A stretch of DNA of 64,000 bases, from NCBI GenBank assembly GCA_913776245.1, contig CAJYLO010000016.1:46990-110989 (forward strand). Direction: 5' to 3'. The position numbers and the translations under genes were made by a program. Source of the stretch: an uncultured Chryseobacterium sp. (GTDB lineage: Bacteria > Bacteroidota > Bacteroidia > Flavobacteriales > Weeksellaceae). Positions within the stretch are counted from its first letter, which is position 1. Each line of letters starts with the position of its first letter. This document shows positions 47,409-56,621 of the stretch, one piece after another. Under the pieces are notes generated by a model. It was not told where the DNA came from, did no database searches, and saw only the letters and a list, made by a program, of their open reading frames with translations.

Positions 47409-49730
47409 ATGAAGAAAATATTGACTTTATTTTTATGGACTATTTGTTCCACTCTTTCTATGGCGCAGTTGTCATTTTTAACATCGCCGGATTACGGACA
47501 AATGTTTGATGTAACCTATGACCCTGTAAAGCCGGATGTCTTGTATGCCAACACGGTAACCAATCACATCGTGAAAAGTTCCGATAATGGAAAAAATTGG
47601 GAAGTTTTGTATTCCTTTCCGCTGGATCTTAGCCTTGGGACAATCAAGGAGCTGCGCTGGACACAGGACCAGAAGTATCTCAGCTTTATCGTAACTGCGG
47701 AAGGAACGGCCTATAACCAGGTCATCATCATAGATCCGGCCAGTGGGAACGTGATCAAAATAATCGATTCTCCGAACGGGAATATGTCCGGCAACCTGAT
47801 CATGTCCTACTCTATTACTGGCAATAATTACGAAAATATCCTTTTACACACCACCTTTATGTACAATTTTGGTCTGGTAACAGAGATCTTCTACAGCAAA
47901 AATGGCGGAGACAGCTGGCAAAAAGTTTACACAAGCACTAATAACGACGGGGTACACATCAATAATGTAGCGATCCATCCTAACAATCCCGATAAACTAT
48001 TTTTAGCCAGAGGATTTTCTCCGGGAGAAAAGAATGGCGGCTTATATGTTTCTGACAATTCCGGAAACAGCTGGACAGAAAAAATTGCCGGACAGAATTA
48101 TTCCGCAATAACTTTTGATCCCGTAAATCCTCAAAAGATGTTTTTAGGAACATTTTACCTCACAGAGACCCAAACCGAAAATCTTTACAGATCCACAGAC
48201 GGCGGCGAAAACTGGAACATTGTTCCTATCACCTGGAACAATCTTTCTACGAACAGCATCCAGAAGATCGTCATCAATCCTAAAAATACCAATGACATAA
48301 TGGTTCTCGAAGAGAATGAGATCGTGATCTCAAAAGATGGCGGAAATACCTGGACCAATTATGTTTATCCTGCCAATGACCTGGAAAATAAATATTACTA
48401 CGGACTAAATGCTACTTACAACCCTAATAACAGCAATGAAGTGATCATCAGTTCCAATTATTACCCCTTCCGGTCTTTGGATGGCGGCATCACATTATCG
48501 AGATTTAAAAATCCGTTTGCGAACAATACAGATAGGGTGACCTTTCACAAAAATTCGCAGAAGCATTTGTATTATGGATTGAGAAGAGGCTTCATCCATC
48601 AGGATTTCCAAACCGGAACAGAAACAGGAATCGGTCTTATGGCTATCAACTTCTTTCCGAATTTCAGAAGTACCGGTCTCGTTGCTGACCCGCTGGTCGC
48701 AGGAAGAGTTTACGTAACTTCAAGCAATTTTATGGGGTCTACCTTTGCAGTGAGTGCCAATCACGGTGCCAATTATTCCACAGGTTACAGTGATTATGGG
48801 CTGAATATTATGAGAGTCGCCACATCCAAATCGAACACCAATCATTCCTGGGTTGCCTTTGACGAGTCTGTAAGGAAATTTGACTTCACCGATATGAGCG
48901 GGATCACAAGTACCGAAGTGATGCTGCCTTCATTCGGACCGGTTTTCGGAATCAGCATTGATGAAACTAATGAGAATAATGTGGTTATTTCCCAGAATAA
49001 TAATGTTTACAGAACCACAGATGGCGGACAAAACTGGACACCATCGGAAAGCGGATTAGAAGTATTGGAAAGCAATGCCGATTTCATTTATGACATTAAC
49101 AAAAATCCTTTCAACAAAGACCAATTGCTTTTGTCCACCACACAAGGTATTTTCATGTCCAATGATGCCGGTGTGAAGTGGACTCGGATCTATAGTGACA
49201 ATGTTATCAACAGAGCCGAATTCTCGCCTTATAAGGACGGCGTTATCGTAGCGGCTTCCAATTTTATGAACGGAAGCGGCGAAGGTTATGCTTATCCGCC
49301 TTCACAAGTGAGAATCGTTTATTCCACCAATTCCGGACAAACCTGGGGCGAAGTTGCTCCTGAGAAACTGGGTTATCTTTTCTCAGAATCTTCCGCCATT
49401 GATTTTCTGGATGATGATAAAGCGGATATCTACTTCAGTACGTCAGATTTAGGATTAATAAAATATCAGATAAGCCTGGAAACTTTGGGAACCAATAATA
49501 ATTCTCTGTCAAAGGCAGATCTTATCATTTATCCAAATCCAACTTTGGATTACATCAACATCGCCAGCGACAAAGTCAAAGAATCAACGATTACAGATCT
49601 CACAGGAAAAACCGTATTGAAGTCAGCTTCGAAAACGATCGATCTGTCGAATCTCCCAAAAGGCGTTTACATCCTGAATGCAATATTGGAAAACGGAAAA
49701 TCCATATCGAAAAAAGTGATTAAACACTAA
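47409..49730 (+). CDS. Secreted BNR/Asp-box repeat protein with type IX secretion sorting domain
   Basis: 773 residues from ATG 47409; a TTG six bases upstream is not needed. Signal peptide MKKILTLFLWTICSTLSMAQ. Repeated Asp-box motifs of the S-x-D-x-G-x-x-W type (SSDNGKNW, SKNGGDSW, STDGGENW, SKDGGNTW, TTDGGQNW, STNSGQTW) build one or two sialidase/VPS10-like beta-propellers. The last 70 residues (LIIYPNPTLDYINIASDKV through LPKGVYILNAILENGK) are a T9SS type A sorting domain, so the protein crosses the outer membrane and is exposed or released. Enzyme activity is not evident; adhesion or glycan binding is possible. Confidence 0.9.
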   Translation: MKKILTLFLWTICSTLSMAQLSFLTSPDYGQMFDVTYDPVKPDVLYANTVTNHIVKSSDNGKNWEVLYSFPLDLSLGTIKELRWTQDQKYLSFIVTAEGTAYNQVIIIDPASGNVIKIIDSPNGNMSGNLIMSYSITGNNYENILLHTTFMYNFGLVTEIFYSKNGGDSWQKVYTSTNNDGVHINNVAIHPNNPDKLFLARGFSPGEKNGGLYVSDNSGNSWTEKIAGQNYSAITFDPVNPQKMFLGTFYLTETQTENLYRSTDGGENWNIVPITWNNLSTNSIQKIVINPKNTNDIMVLEENEIVISKDGGNTWTNYVYPANDLENKYYYGLNATYNPNNSNEVIISSNYYPFRSLDGGITLSRFKNPFANNTDRVTFHKNSQKHLYYGLRRGFIHQDFQTGTETGIGLMAINFFPNFRSTGLVADPLVAGRVYVTSSNFMGSTFAVSANHGANYSTGYSDYGLNIMRVATSKSNTNHSWVAFDESVRKFDFTDMSGITSTEVMLPSFGPVFGISIDETNENNVVISQNNNVYRTTDGGQNWTPSESGLEVLESNADFIYDINKNPFNKDQLLLSTTQGIFMSNDAGVKWTRIYSDNVINRAEFSPYKDGVIVAASNFMNGSGEGYAYPPSQVRIVYSTNSGQTWGEVAPEKLGYLFSESSAIDFLDDDKADIYFSTSDLGLIKYQISLETLGTNNNSLSKADLIIYPNPTLDYINIASDKVKESTITDLTGKTVLKSASKTIDLSNLPKGVYILNAILENGKSISKKVIKH

Positions 49731-49744
49731 ATTCTTCATATCAA

Positions 49745-49790
49745 GAAAATAGCCTTAGCAGATTTTTGTTAGGGCTATTTTTATTTTTAA
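49745..49790 (+). terminator. Terminator after BNR-repeat gene
   Basis: The stem AAATAGCC / GGCTATTT (about 49748-49781), inner loop with TTAG...TTAG, followed by T-rich DNA. Confidence 0.65.
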
Positions 49791-49953
49791 AAGACAGCAC
49801 GGATAGCAGCCCGCCTATTAATTGATTTTTTTTACTTATAAGTCATTTTATATTAAAAAAAATCTCACAGTGTTGATTTTTTTTCTACCTTAGCCTTTAT
49901 CCAAACAAAAACACGCGATTTTATATAAATAATATTAACCTTTAAAATCAAAA

Positions 49954-50445
49954 ATGATGGGATTAACCAATTTGAACGCCGTCCATTTGAGCAGTGCCAA
50001 GATCACTGCCGCCAACGATGCCATTTCGTCTCTCGAAACAGCCATTGAAGACATCACAGTCAACCTTTCTGTAGAAGACCGCAGACGCTACGGCAGCATC
50101 AATGAGCAGAACAAACTCTTTGTGAACAAGGTCTATGACTTCTACCAGAGCCAGCCCACCCTCAGCTCGCCCGAAGTGGACTGGGAGGAATTTACGAAAG
50201 ATCATACCTCAAGGAAAAATATGGAGGCAATGATCAGCAGGCTGGAAAGCATCATCACCAGGCTGAATAATGCCAAAACCCTGCACGACTATGACAACTA
50301 CCAGGCAGCCCTCGTAGATTATTCCTACACTACGTACAAAGCGGGCACGTCTGCACCGGGATTCGAGGACAAATACCGGGAGCTGAAGCAGTTCTTTGTG
50401 AAAAACTCGACATCCACTGCGCCGCCAACGGAAAACCAACCGTAA
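49954..50445 (+). CDS. Helical protein of unknown function beside a GC-rich tandem array
   Basis: 163 residues, no signal peptide or membrane span. Predicted mainly helical: AKITAANDAISSLETAIEDI, then SVEDRRRYGSINEQNKLFVN, KNMEAMISRLESIITRLNNA and KYRELKQFFVKNS; it ends in Ser/Thr/Pro. I do not recognise a domain; similar hypothetical proteins may occur in Chryseobacterium, which I cannot check. Its codons are visibly richer in G and C than those of the genes on either side. A strong terminator follows, and then a 43-bp GC-rich tandem array begins about 60 bases after the stop, which suggests that the two may belong together. Confidence 0.75.
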   Translation: MMGLTNLNAVHLSSAKITAANDAISSLETAIEDITVNLSVEDRRRYGSINEQNKLFVNKVYDFYQSQPTLSSPEVDWEEFTKDHTSRKNMEAMISRLESIITRLNNAKTLHDYDNYQAALVDYSYTTYKAGTSAPGFEDKYRELKQFFVKNSTSTAPPTENQP

Positions 50446-50462
50446 AACAACAAATCATCAAT

Positions 50463-50494
50463 CACCCCTCCGCACATTTGGAGGGGTATTTTTT
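50463..50494 (+). terminator. Terminator after helical protein gene
   Basis: The stem ACCCCTCC / GGAGGGGT (50464-50488) around GCACATTTG region, with a run of T. Confidence 0.85.
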
Positions 50495-50504
50495 TGCTTT
50501 TACC

Positions 50505-50762
50505 TATCCGGATACGTTCTGCAAGGGTCTGCAGTGGTTATGAGACGTATCCGGACACGTCCAGGAAGGGTGCGGACACGTCACCTGACCTATCCGGAGA
50601 CGTGGCACAACGGTCTGGCGAGGTTGCAGACCTATCCGGATACGTTCCGGAAAGGTCCGGAGTGGTGGTTGAACGTGTCCGGAGGTATTTGGGACGTGGC
50701 GGGATACGTGGGGTGACGTGTCGGGAGGGATGATGGACGTGTTGGGATGGGTTGGTGAGAAT
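50505..50762. repeat. GC-rich degenerate 43-bp tandem array (two half-units of about 21.5 bp)
   Basis: Unit heads TATCCGG or TGTCCGG/TGTCGGG start at 50505, 50548, 50591, 50633, 50676 and 50719, spacing 43, 43, 42, 43, 43. Each unit divides into halves of 20-22 bases that themselves resemble one another (CCGGA-ACGT cores). The first four heads are identical for seven bases; the last two drift to G-rich forms. The unit at 50633 has 24 G/C of 43, high for this AT-rich genome. It fills most of the 433-base gap between 50446 and 50878; apart from the terminator I see nothing else there. Frames over it are probably not genes. Confidence 0.85.
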
Positions 50763-50878
50763 TAAAAGTTTTGGTGTGTGTTTTTATTTGATTATTTTTA
50801 GGGAATTATTATCTGGATTTGCAAGGGCGTGAGGATAGATATTAACTGTAATTGTAGATAACGACAAATACCAAATAT

Positions 50879-52633
50879 ATGAGTTTGACACCTAGAGGAA
50901 TGAGTATTCAAGAAATTTATAGACAATACTCGGAGAAAAAATTTTTAGTTAATCGAAAGTATCAACGCAAATTAGTTTGGACAGTTGATGAAAAGCAATT
51001 TTTAATTGATAGTATAATTTCCGACTTTCCTATTCCACTTATACTACTTGCAAAAACTAATGACGACAAATTTGAGATTATAGATGGTTTACAAAGGTTA
51101 AATTCTATAATATCATTTATTGAAAATAGGTTTGAAGTTCAAGGGAAATATTTCGATGTAAAACAATCATCACGAGCAAAACAAAATTCTGACAATAAAT
51201 TGTTTAGTGCTAAGGATAATGAAGATGAATTGCTTGACCCACAGAAATGTGCTAACTTTTTAGATTATCAACTTGCAATAACAATATATCCTAATTCAGA
51301 CGAATCAACCATTACAGATATATTTGGAAGGATTAACTCAGGAGGAAAACAATTAAGTCCTCAAGAAAAAAGACAGGCTGGTATGATTGATAATTTTTCA
51401 GATTTAATTAGAAAAATATCATCTGAAATTCGTGGTGATTCCTCAAAAGATTTACTTGAGTTATCAGATATGCCTGAGATTAGTATTGATTCTAACAGAG
51501 AAAACATTGGATATGGTTTAATTGCGGAAGATATTTTTTGGTGTAAAAATGGTGTTATTTGGAAAAAACAGTTAAGGGATAGTGAAGATGAAGAAATGAT
51601 TGTTGATTTGGTAGCATCAATACTAAAAGACGAACCTTTGGCAAAAAGTAGAGATTTGTTCAATAAAATTTATGACGAGACTTCTGATGTACATAAAGAA
51701 TTAAATAAAGAATTAATTGTTTATGGTGCGGAAAGAATAACTCACGAAATTAAAGTAGTTTTCTCTATTTTAGAACAAATATTTGAATCACAAGGTACAA
51801 CAATTATAAATGTTACTAATCCTAAGTCAAGAAATCCAATAAAAGAATCATTTTACTCAATCTTTATGGCCCTTTTTACTCTAATAGTAAAAGAAGAAAA
51901 GTCACCCGCTGAAAATGAAAAAATCGTAAAAGCATTAAAAGATTTACAAAAGAAAATGACTTCAACCGCAAATTATTCTGTAACAGCAGACCGAGAAAAA
52001 AACATAAATCTTACTTATGGACTTATACGGAAATATTTTGTTAAGAAAGATCCTCCAGTTTTAAAACACGGAGCAGGTTTAGCATTAGATTTTGAAAACT
52101 CAATTAGAAGATCTAAGATTGAATCAAACAGATATGAGTGTAAACAAGGTTTTTTTGATTTATCTCCAAAACGAAAACTTAACAACAAACTTTACTTAGA
52201 ATTAATTCAGACTATTTGTGCTATCGCAAATATTGGTCCCGAAGAAGATGGCTTTCTTTTTATAGGAGTTGCTGACAAATTAAGTGATGCTGAAACTGTA
52301 AAGAGTTTAGATAAAATAGAATACAAAACAGTTAATGATAGACATATTGTTGGTATTGATAGAGAATTGAAAATTTTAGGGTGGACCTTAGATGATTATA
52401 TAAATAAAATTTTAGGAGAAATTGATAAATCGCAACTATCCGAACCTCTTAAAAGCCAAGTTAAAAGTCAAATCGATATTATCGATTATAAAGGATTGTC
52501 CGTAATAAGAATTCGCGTACCAAGACAAACAGAAATTTCATTCGTTGGCAAACAATCATATATTCGAGAAAACTCAAAAACAATTGAAATGGATGCTCCA
52601 AAACTATTATCAATAAGTAAAATGTTTAAATAG
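50879..52633 (+). CDS. DUF262-Schlafen AlbA_2 fusion protein, candidate phage-defence protein
   Basis: 584 residues. N-terminal DUF262 (GmrSD/SspE-type, ParB-like fold): NRKYQRKLVWTVDEKQFLID (25-44), SDFPIPLIL, DGLQR at 69-73 (family form is DGQQR) and GRINSGGKQLSPQEKR (150-165). C-terminal Schlafen AlbA_2 region from about 405: YECKQGFFDLS near 418 and CAIANIGPEEDGFLFIGVAD near 444-463, ending with KQSYIRENSKTIEM. DUF262 proteins of GmrSD and SspE use nucleotides to sense and cut modified or phage DNA; AlbA_2 domains bind nucleic acid or nucleotides. No DUF1524 nuclease is fused. The gene is more AT-rich than its neighbours and stands alone between a tandem array and a REP-like hairpin, pointing to acquisition. 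Confidence 0.85.
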   Translation: MSLTPRGMSIQEIYRQYSEKKFLVNRKYQRKLVWTVDEKQFLIDSIISDFPIPLILLAKTNDDKFEIIDGLQRLNSIISFIENRFEVQGKYFDVKQSSRAKQNSDNKLFSAKDNEDELLDPQKCANFLDYQLAITIYPNSDESTITDIFGRINSGGKQLSPQEKRQAGMIDNFSDLIRKISSEIRGDSSKDLLELSDMPEISIDSNRENIGYGLIAEDIFWCKNGVIWKKQLRDSEDEEMIVDLVASILKDEPLAKSRDLFNKIYDETSDVHKELNKELIVYGAERITHEIKVVFSILEQIFESQGTTIINVTNPKSRNPIKESFYSIFMALFTLIVKEEKSPAENEKIVKALKDLQKKMTSTANYSVTADREKNINLTYGLIRKYFVKKDPPVLKHGAGLALDFENSIRRSKIESNRYECKQGFFDLSPKRKLNNKLYLELIQTICAIANIGPEEDGFLFIGVADKLSDAETVKSLDKIEYKTVNDRHIVGIDRELKILGWTLDDYINKILGEIDKSQLSEPLKSQVKSQIDIIDYKGLSVIRIRVPRQTEISFVGKQSYIRENSKTIEMDAPKLLSISKMFK

Positions 52634-52650
52634 ATACCAATAAAATGTAA

Positions 52651-52679
52651 TCACGGTGATGCGGATTTGCAATTCGTGA
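52651..52679. repeat. Small REP-like hairpin after the DUF262 gene
   Basis: TCACG (52651-52655) and CGTGA (52675-52679) enclose GATGCGGATTTGCAATT, with inner CGGATT/AATTCG pairing. This looks like the GCGGATTTGCAATCCGC type hairpin known from flavobacterial intergenic DNA. Confidence 0.45.
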
Positions 52680-52709
52680 CTCTATAAAATAAGTTCCTAT
52701 TACAAGACA

Positions 52710-52745
52710 CAAAAAAAACCTTTCCAATCGGAAAGGTTTTTCTTT
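52710..52745. terminator. Bidirectional terminator between DUF262 gene and hemL
   Basis: The stem AAAAACCTTTCC / GGAAAGGTTTTT (52714-52741) around AATC, with A and T runs. Confidence 0.85.
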
Positions 52746-52747
52746 AT

Positions 52748-54028
52748 CTAATACTGAAACTTCCTGAAAGCTTCCAGCGTTTTATCAATCTCGTTATCGC
52801 CAATGGCGGATGAAATAAACCAGGTCTCGTAGCCACTTGGCGGAAGATAAATCCCCTGTTCCAAAACCTGATGAAACAGATTGTTGAACAATCCGATGTT
52901 GGAATTATTCACTTCATTAAAATTACTCGCAGACGTCACATCAAAGAAAATCGACATCATACTTCCCTTTCGGTTGATGCGGTGTCGGATGCCTTTCTCG
53001 TTCAATATTTTCCCGATTTCGAAATCCAGAGTTTCGGTGGTTTTATCTAATTTTTTATAGAAATCTGCATCTTGTTTTATTAATTGCAAAGTTTTAAGAC
53101 CTGCTCTCATTGCGAGAGGATTTCCGCTCAAAGTTCCGGCTTGGTAAACGCGTCCTCTTGGCGAAAGCCAGTTCATAATTTCGTTGGGTCCGGCAAAAGC
53201 ACCAACCGGCAAACCGCCACCAATCACTTTTCCGTAAGTCACCAAATCCGCTTTCACGCCCAAAGCTTCCTGCGCGCCGCCAAATGCCAGACGGAAACCG
53301 GTCATTACCTCATCAAAAATCAATAAGGTTCCGTTCTCGTCACATAATTTCCTAAGGTTTTGAAGGAAGTTATTTTCCGGCAGAATACAACCCATATTTC
53401 CTGCAACCGGCTCTACGATGATGGCCGCAATCTGCCCAGGATTATTTCTGAAAAGGTCTTCAACCTGTTCGATGTTATTATATTCAGCTAACAAAGTGTC
53501 TTTTGCTGTTCCCTGGGTCACGCCTGGAGAATTGGGGCTTCCGAAAGTCGCCATTCCGCTTCCCGCCTGGATCAGAAACGAATCCGAATGTCCGTGGTAA
53601 CAACCTTCGAACTTGATGATTTTATCTCTTTCCGTGTAACCTCTCGCCAACCGAATGGCACTCATACAAGCTTCGGTTCCGGAAGAAACCATTCTGATCT
53701 GGTCTACATTAGGAACATTTTCTACGATGAATTTGGCAATCTCGGTTTCCAATTCCGTCGGCGCTCCGAAAGAAAATCCTTTCTCAGCCTGCAGTTTGAG
53801 AGCCTCCAAAACTTCGGGATGGGTGTGACCTAGGATTGCCGGTCCCCACGAGTTGATATAATCGATGTAGGTTCTGTCGTCCTCATCTCTAAGGTAAGCC
53901 CCTTTGGCAGACTTCATAAAAATCGGGACACCTCCAACAGATTTGAAGGCACGCACCGGCGAATTGACACCGCCCGGAATATATTTATACGCTTCTTCAA
54001 AAAGCGCGGAACTTCTTTGGTATAACAT
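52748..54028 (-). CDS. hemL: Glutamate-1-semialdehyde 2,1-aminomutase
   Basis: 426 residues. It makes 5-aminolevulinate for heme. A class-III aminotransferase fold: start [46 protein letters not shown] (PLP Asp about 239), [18 protein letters not shown] with the PLP lysine at 267, and [16 protein letters not shown]. All key residues are present. It is a single gene with a convergent terminator downstream and a gap with GAAGTCCGA-type filler upstream. Confidence 0.97.
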   Translation of the reverse strand: MLYQRSSALFEEAYKYIPGGVNSPVRAFKSVGGVPIFMKSAKGAYLRDEDDRTYIDYINSWGPAILGHTHPEVLEALKLQAEKGFSFGAPTELETEIAKFIVENVPNVDQIRMVSSGTEACMSAIRLARGYTERDKIIKFEGCYHGHSDSFLIQAGSGMATFGSPNSPGVTQGTAKDTLLAEYNNIEQVEDLFRNNPGQIAAIIVEPVAGNMGCILPENNFLQNLRKLCDENGTLLIFDEVMTGFRLAFGGAQEALGVKADLVTYGKVIGGGLPVGAFAGPNEIMNWLSPRGRVYQAGTLSGNPLAMRAGLKTLQLIKQDADFYKKLDKTTETLDFEIGKILNEKGIRHRINRKGSMMSIFFDVTSASNFNEVNNSNIGLFNNLFHQVLEQGIYLPPSGYETWFISSAIGDNEIDKTLEAFRKFQY

Positions 54029-54196
54029 TTCAGTTGTTTATTTGGTCCGAAGTCCGATGACGGAAGTCGGAGGTTATTAAAATTAAGTTTTAAAAAATTC
54101 CCGCAGATTTTCAAGATTTTGCAGATTAAAAAATCTGCTCAATTAGGACAATCTGCGAGAACATATATTATCGAAAGTATTCTAACTTCTGATTTC

Positions 54197-55261
54197 CTAA
54201 CTTCTCGGTTTTTTACTTTGCAGATAAATTACCTGTCCGGCTTTCGGTTCTTCTCCCGCTTCCATTCTGTTCTTAGAATAGAGTTTCTTCAGCTTGATTC
54301 CGAATTTCTGGGCAATATCGTGCATTGTTTCGCCAATTCCGGCTTTGTAAGTTTCTTTGTTTCCTGATGAATTTTTACCTTCTAAGAAAATAATATCATT
54401 TTTCGCCAGTCTGGAATCCTCCAGTTCATTGTATTTCATCAGTCGTTTTTCACTGATCCCGAATTTCTTCGCAATATCGGAAACGTCAGCATCTACCGGC
54501 ATAATAAAGAATTTCAAGTCGCCGTTGGGATGATTTTTCACGAGGATGTTTTTCAGAAGCTCTGCTTTGCTTTTGGCATCCACTATTTCGGAAACCTTTT
54601 TTTGTTGCTTCGCATAAGATCCTTGCTCATAATCTACTTTGATGGTAGGCGGCGCTACTTTCTCATTCTGCTTTTGCTGGCTTAGCTGAGCCATAAAAAC
54701 CGCATCGTTATTCAGGTTCGGATATAATTTCAGAATCGCATAGTAAACCTCATCTTTTGTTGTATTATCGAATTCATACAACTTGTACCGCTCAATTTTG
54801 TCGATCAGGATGTAGGCATATCTTGGGTTGGTCGCATAGCCCGCTTTTTTAAGCCCGTGCGCCCAGGCTTTGTAATCTTTGGGATCCAGATCAAAGAGCT
54901 TGGTGTAGTACTTCCGTGTTGCCAAAAAAACAGAATGGTCTTCGTAAGACTGCTTAGGATCTTCATATACGCGGAAACATTCGTTAGGTGCATCATCGGT
55001 GTGCTTCATGGTTTTGCCCGTCCAGTCTTCCTTGCATTTGATTCCGAAATGGTTTTTCCCTTCCAGCGCCAGCCGGCTTTGTCCGCCCGCCGTTTCCAGT
55101 AGTCCCTGAGCCAGAGTGATGCTTGCCGGGATCTTATATTTCTCCATTTCTTCCACCGCATAAGGTGCAAATTTCTGGATATACTGGTCTTCCGTTTTCC
55201 AGGTTTGTGCTTTCACCACGCCTAAAATACTTACAAAACCTATTATTAATAACTTTTTCAT
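54197..55261 (-). CDS. Secreted glucosaminidase (GH73-type) with two LysM domains
   Basis: 354 residues with signal peptide (MKKLLIIGFVSILGVVKAQ). The N-terminal catalytic domain (about 25-165) reads KIPASITLAQGLLETAGGQS, where the Glu of LLETAGG is the expected acid, then NHFGIKCKEDWTGKTMKHTD and FRVYEDPKQSYEDHSVFL, as in LytG-type glucosaminidases. Two C-terminal LysM domains (about 255-290 and 308-350; IAKKFGISEKRLMKYNEL and DIAQKFGIKLKKLYSKNRME) bind peptidoglycan. It probably trims cell wall during growth or division. Confidence 0.92.
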   Translation of the reverse strand: MKKLLIIGFVSILGVVKAQTWKTEDQYIQKFAPYAVEEMEKYKIPASITLAQGLLETAGGQSRLALEGKNHFGIKCKEDWTGKTMKHTDDAPNECFRVYEDPKQSYEDHSVFLATRKYYTKLFDLDPKDYKAWAHGLKKAGYATNPRYAYILIDKIERYKLYEFDNTTKDEVYYAILKLYPNLNNDAVFMAQLSQQKQNEKVAPPTIKVDYEQGSYAKQQKKVSEIVDAKSKAELLKNILVKNHPNGDLKFFIMPVDADVSDIAKKFGISEKRLMKYNELEDSRLAKNDIIFLEGKNSSGNKETYKAGIGETMHDIAQKFGIKLKKLYSKNRMEAGEEPKAGQVIYLQSKKPRS

Positions 55262-55320
55262 TCTTCTTTTAATTAATTAAAATCCTCAAACATTCAATTA
55301 CCCAAACCTCTCAAACAATT

Positions 55321-55346
55321 TTTAGGAGCTTTATCCCGCTTTCCAC
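55321..55346. repeat. Partial copy of the GC-rich REP-like element
   Basis: TTAGGAGCTTTATCCCGC with TTTCCACT is, reversed, the right end of the element at 16396-16497 (GGAAAGCAGG...GGCTCCTA). The other end is missing. Confidence 0.5.
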
Positions 55347-55402
55347 TATATCTTTGTAGTCTATGGGTTTTCAGCATAATAGACGGTTTTATCTTACAAA
55401 CC

Positions 55403-55438
55403 CAACCCCTTCAGAGTTTGAAACTCTGAAGGGGTTTT
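55403..55438. terminator. Perfect palindromic terminator downstream of the PLP enzyme gene
   Basis: AACCCCTTCAGAGTTT / GAAACTCTGAAGGGGTT (55404-55436) is almost a perfect palindrome and touches the stop codon of the minus-strand gene at 55437. From memory, similar CCTTCAGAGTTTGAAACTC palindromes recur in Bacteroidota genomes. Confidence 0.75.
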
Positions 55439-56345
55439 ATTCCGCAATCCGCTCCCTTCCTTTATTTTTTAAAAACAAATTAGCGCCTTTGATTCCTTGC
55501 AATCCGCCGGTATGAAACGCCAGAATTTTTGAATCTTTTGGAAAGTATTTTTTCTCCGCCAAATCAAAAATCATCTCCATCATTTTACCTGTGTAGATTG
55601 GATCCAGTGGAATCTTATATTCGTTATAAAACCAATTTATAAAACGGATATTCTCATCCGATATTTTTCCGTAACGGTTTTCAGCGGCATCCATCAGTTC
55701 AAAATTATTTCTTCCGCTCCATTCAGAAATTGTTTTTTCCAGCGAATCATCCTTAACAACTCTGATTCCAATCACATTTTGATGTTGCTCCGCAAACCTG
55801 GAAACCCCGGCAATTGTTCCGCCTGTTCCAACAGCCGTGCAAAGATAATCAAAATCTTTGGTGTCATTTCCCAGCATATACCGGACACCTTCAACGGCCA
55901 TTTCATTACTTCCGCCTTCAGGAATGATGAGTGCATCCGGATATTTATCGGAAAATTCTTGGGTCAATCTTTCTTTATTTTGATAGTCTTCCCTTGAAAC
56001 AAAAAAGAACTGCATGCCGTTTTCGCAAGCTTCGGAAAGTGTGGGATTACGCTGCCAGTTATTTTCCAGTTCATTTCCCCTGATGATCCCAACTGTTGGA
56101 ATCCCGAATTCTTTTCCAAAACCTGCAACCGACGCTATATGATTGGAAAATGCTCCTCCAAATGATATTATCAAAGGGTTTTCCGGTTTCGGCTTTAGAT
56201 ACTGATTGACATTGAAAAAAAGTTTCCAGAATTTGTTGCCGGAAATTGTGGGATGAATCAGATCTTCTCTTTTGATAAAGATCCGGACATCAAAATCAGT
56301 TTTGATTTCGATAATAGGGATTTTATGTTCCGGAATCTGAAGCAT
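55437..56345 (-). CDS. PLP-dependent ACC deaminase/D-cysteine desulfhydrase family enzyme
   Basis: 302 residues from ATG 56345 (MLQIPEHKIPII); the TTG two codons earlier is less likely. Fold type II PLP enzyme: IKREDLIHPTISGNKFWKL with the PLP lysine at about 38, IISFGGAFSNHIASVAGFGK, IIPEGGSNEMAVEG and the phosphate loop TAVGTGGTIAGVSRF. The family contains 1-aminocyclopropane-1-carboxylate deaminase and D-cysteine desulfhydrase; in bacteria of this type a D-cysteine or D-amino-acid role is more likely than ACC, but this is inference. Confidence 0.9.
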   Translation of the reverse strand: MLQIPEHKIPIIEIKTDFDVRIFIKREDLIHPTISGNKFWKLFFNVNQYLKPKPENPLIISFGGAFSNHIASVAGFGKEFGIPTVGIIRGNELENNWQRNPTLSEACENGMQFFFVSREDYQNKERLTQEFSDKYPDALIIPEGGSNEMAVEGVRYMLGNDTKDFDYLCTAVGTGGTIAGVSRFAEQHQNVIGIRVVKDDSLEKTISEWSGRNNFELMDAAENRYGKISDENIRFINWFYNEYKIPLDPIYTGKMMEMIFDLAEKKYFPKDSKILAFHTGGLQGIKGANLFLKNKGRERIAE

Positions 56346-56414
56346 TGTCAAAATTAAATATTTATAATGAAAGCTTCTATGACAAAACTTATTTTATAAA
56401 AATATTAACCAACG

Positions 56415-56545
56415 AATCACACGCAGCCCGGCTTGAGCGGAGCTCTTTTTCTGTTATTGCGATCGTACAAAAGTTCTGAAGACCGCTTCACGTCGCTCGC
56501 AATGACAGAAAAAAGCGGGAGCGGAAGACGGATCAAGCTGCCCAA
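56415..56545. repeat. Large imperfect inverted-repeat element (REP-like)
   Basis: TTTTTCTGTTATTGCGA (56446-56462) and TCGCAATGACAGAAAAA (56497-56513) are 17-bp arms with one mismatch. Outer parts GCAGCCCGGCTTGA (56423-56436) and TCAAGCTGCCC (56533-56543) also pair partly. It is GC-rich and has GCGGAAG/AGCGGGA words like the element at 16396. It fills the gap between the PLP enzyme and transketolase genes (56346-56621), where I see no gene. Confidence 0.8.
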
Positions 56546-56621
56546 ATCTAAAAAAGCAGTTGGTATAGTAAAATAAAAAAAACCACCAACTAAGGGTGGA
56601 TTTATATGATATGATTTTGGA

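Noticed and set aside
50494..50733. 79-codon frame over the 43-bp tandem array
   Set aside because: The peptide repeats only because the DNA repeats; the 42- and 43-base steps are not multiples that hold a frame, and no start signal is seen.
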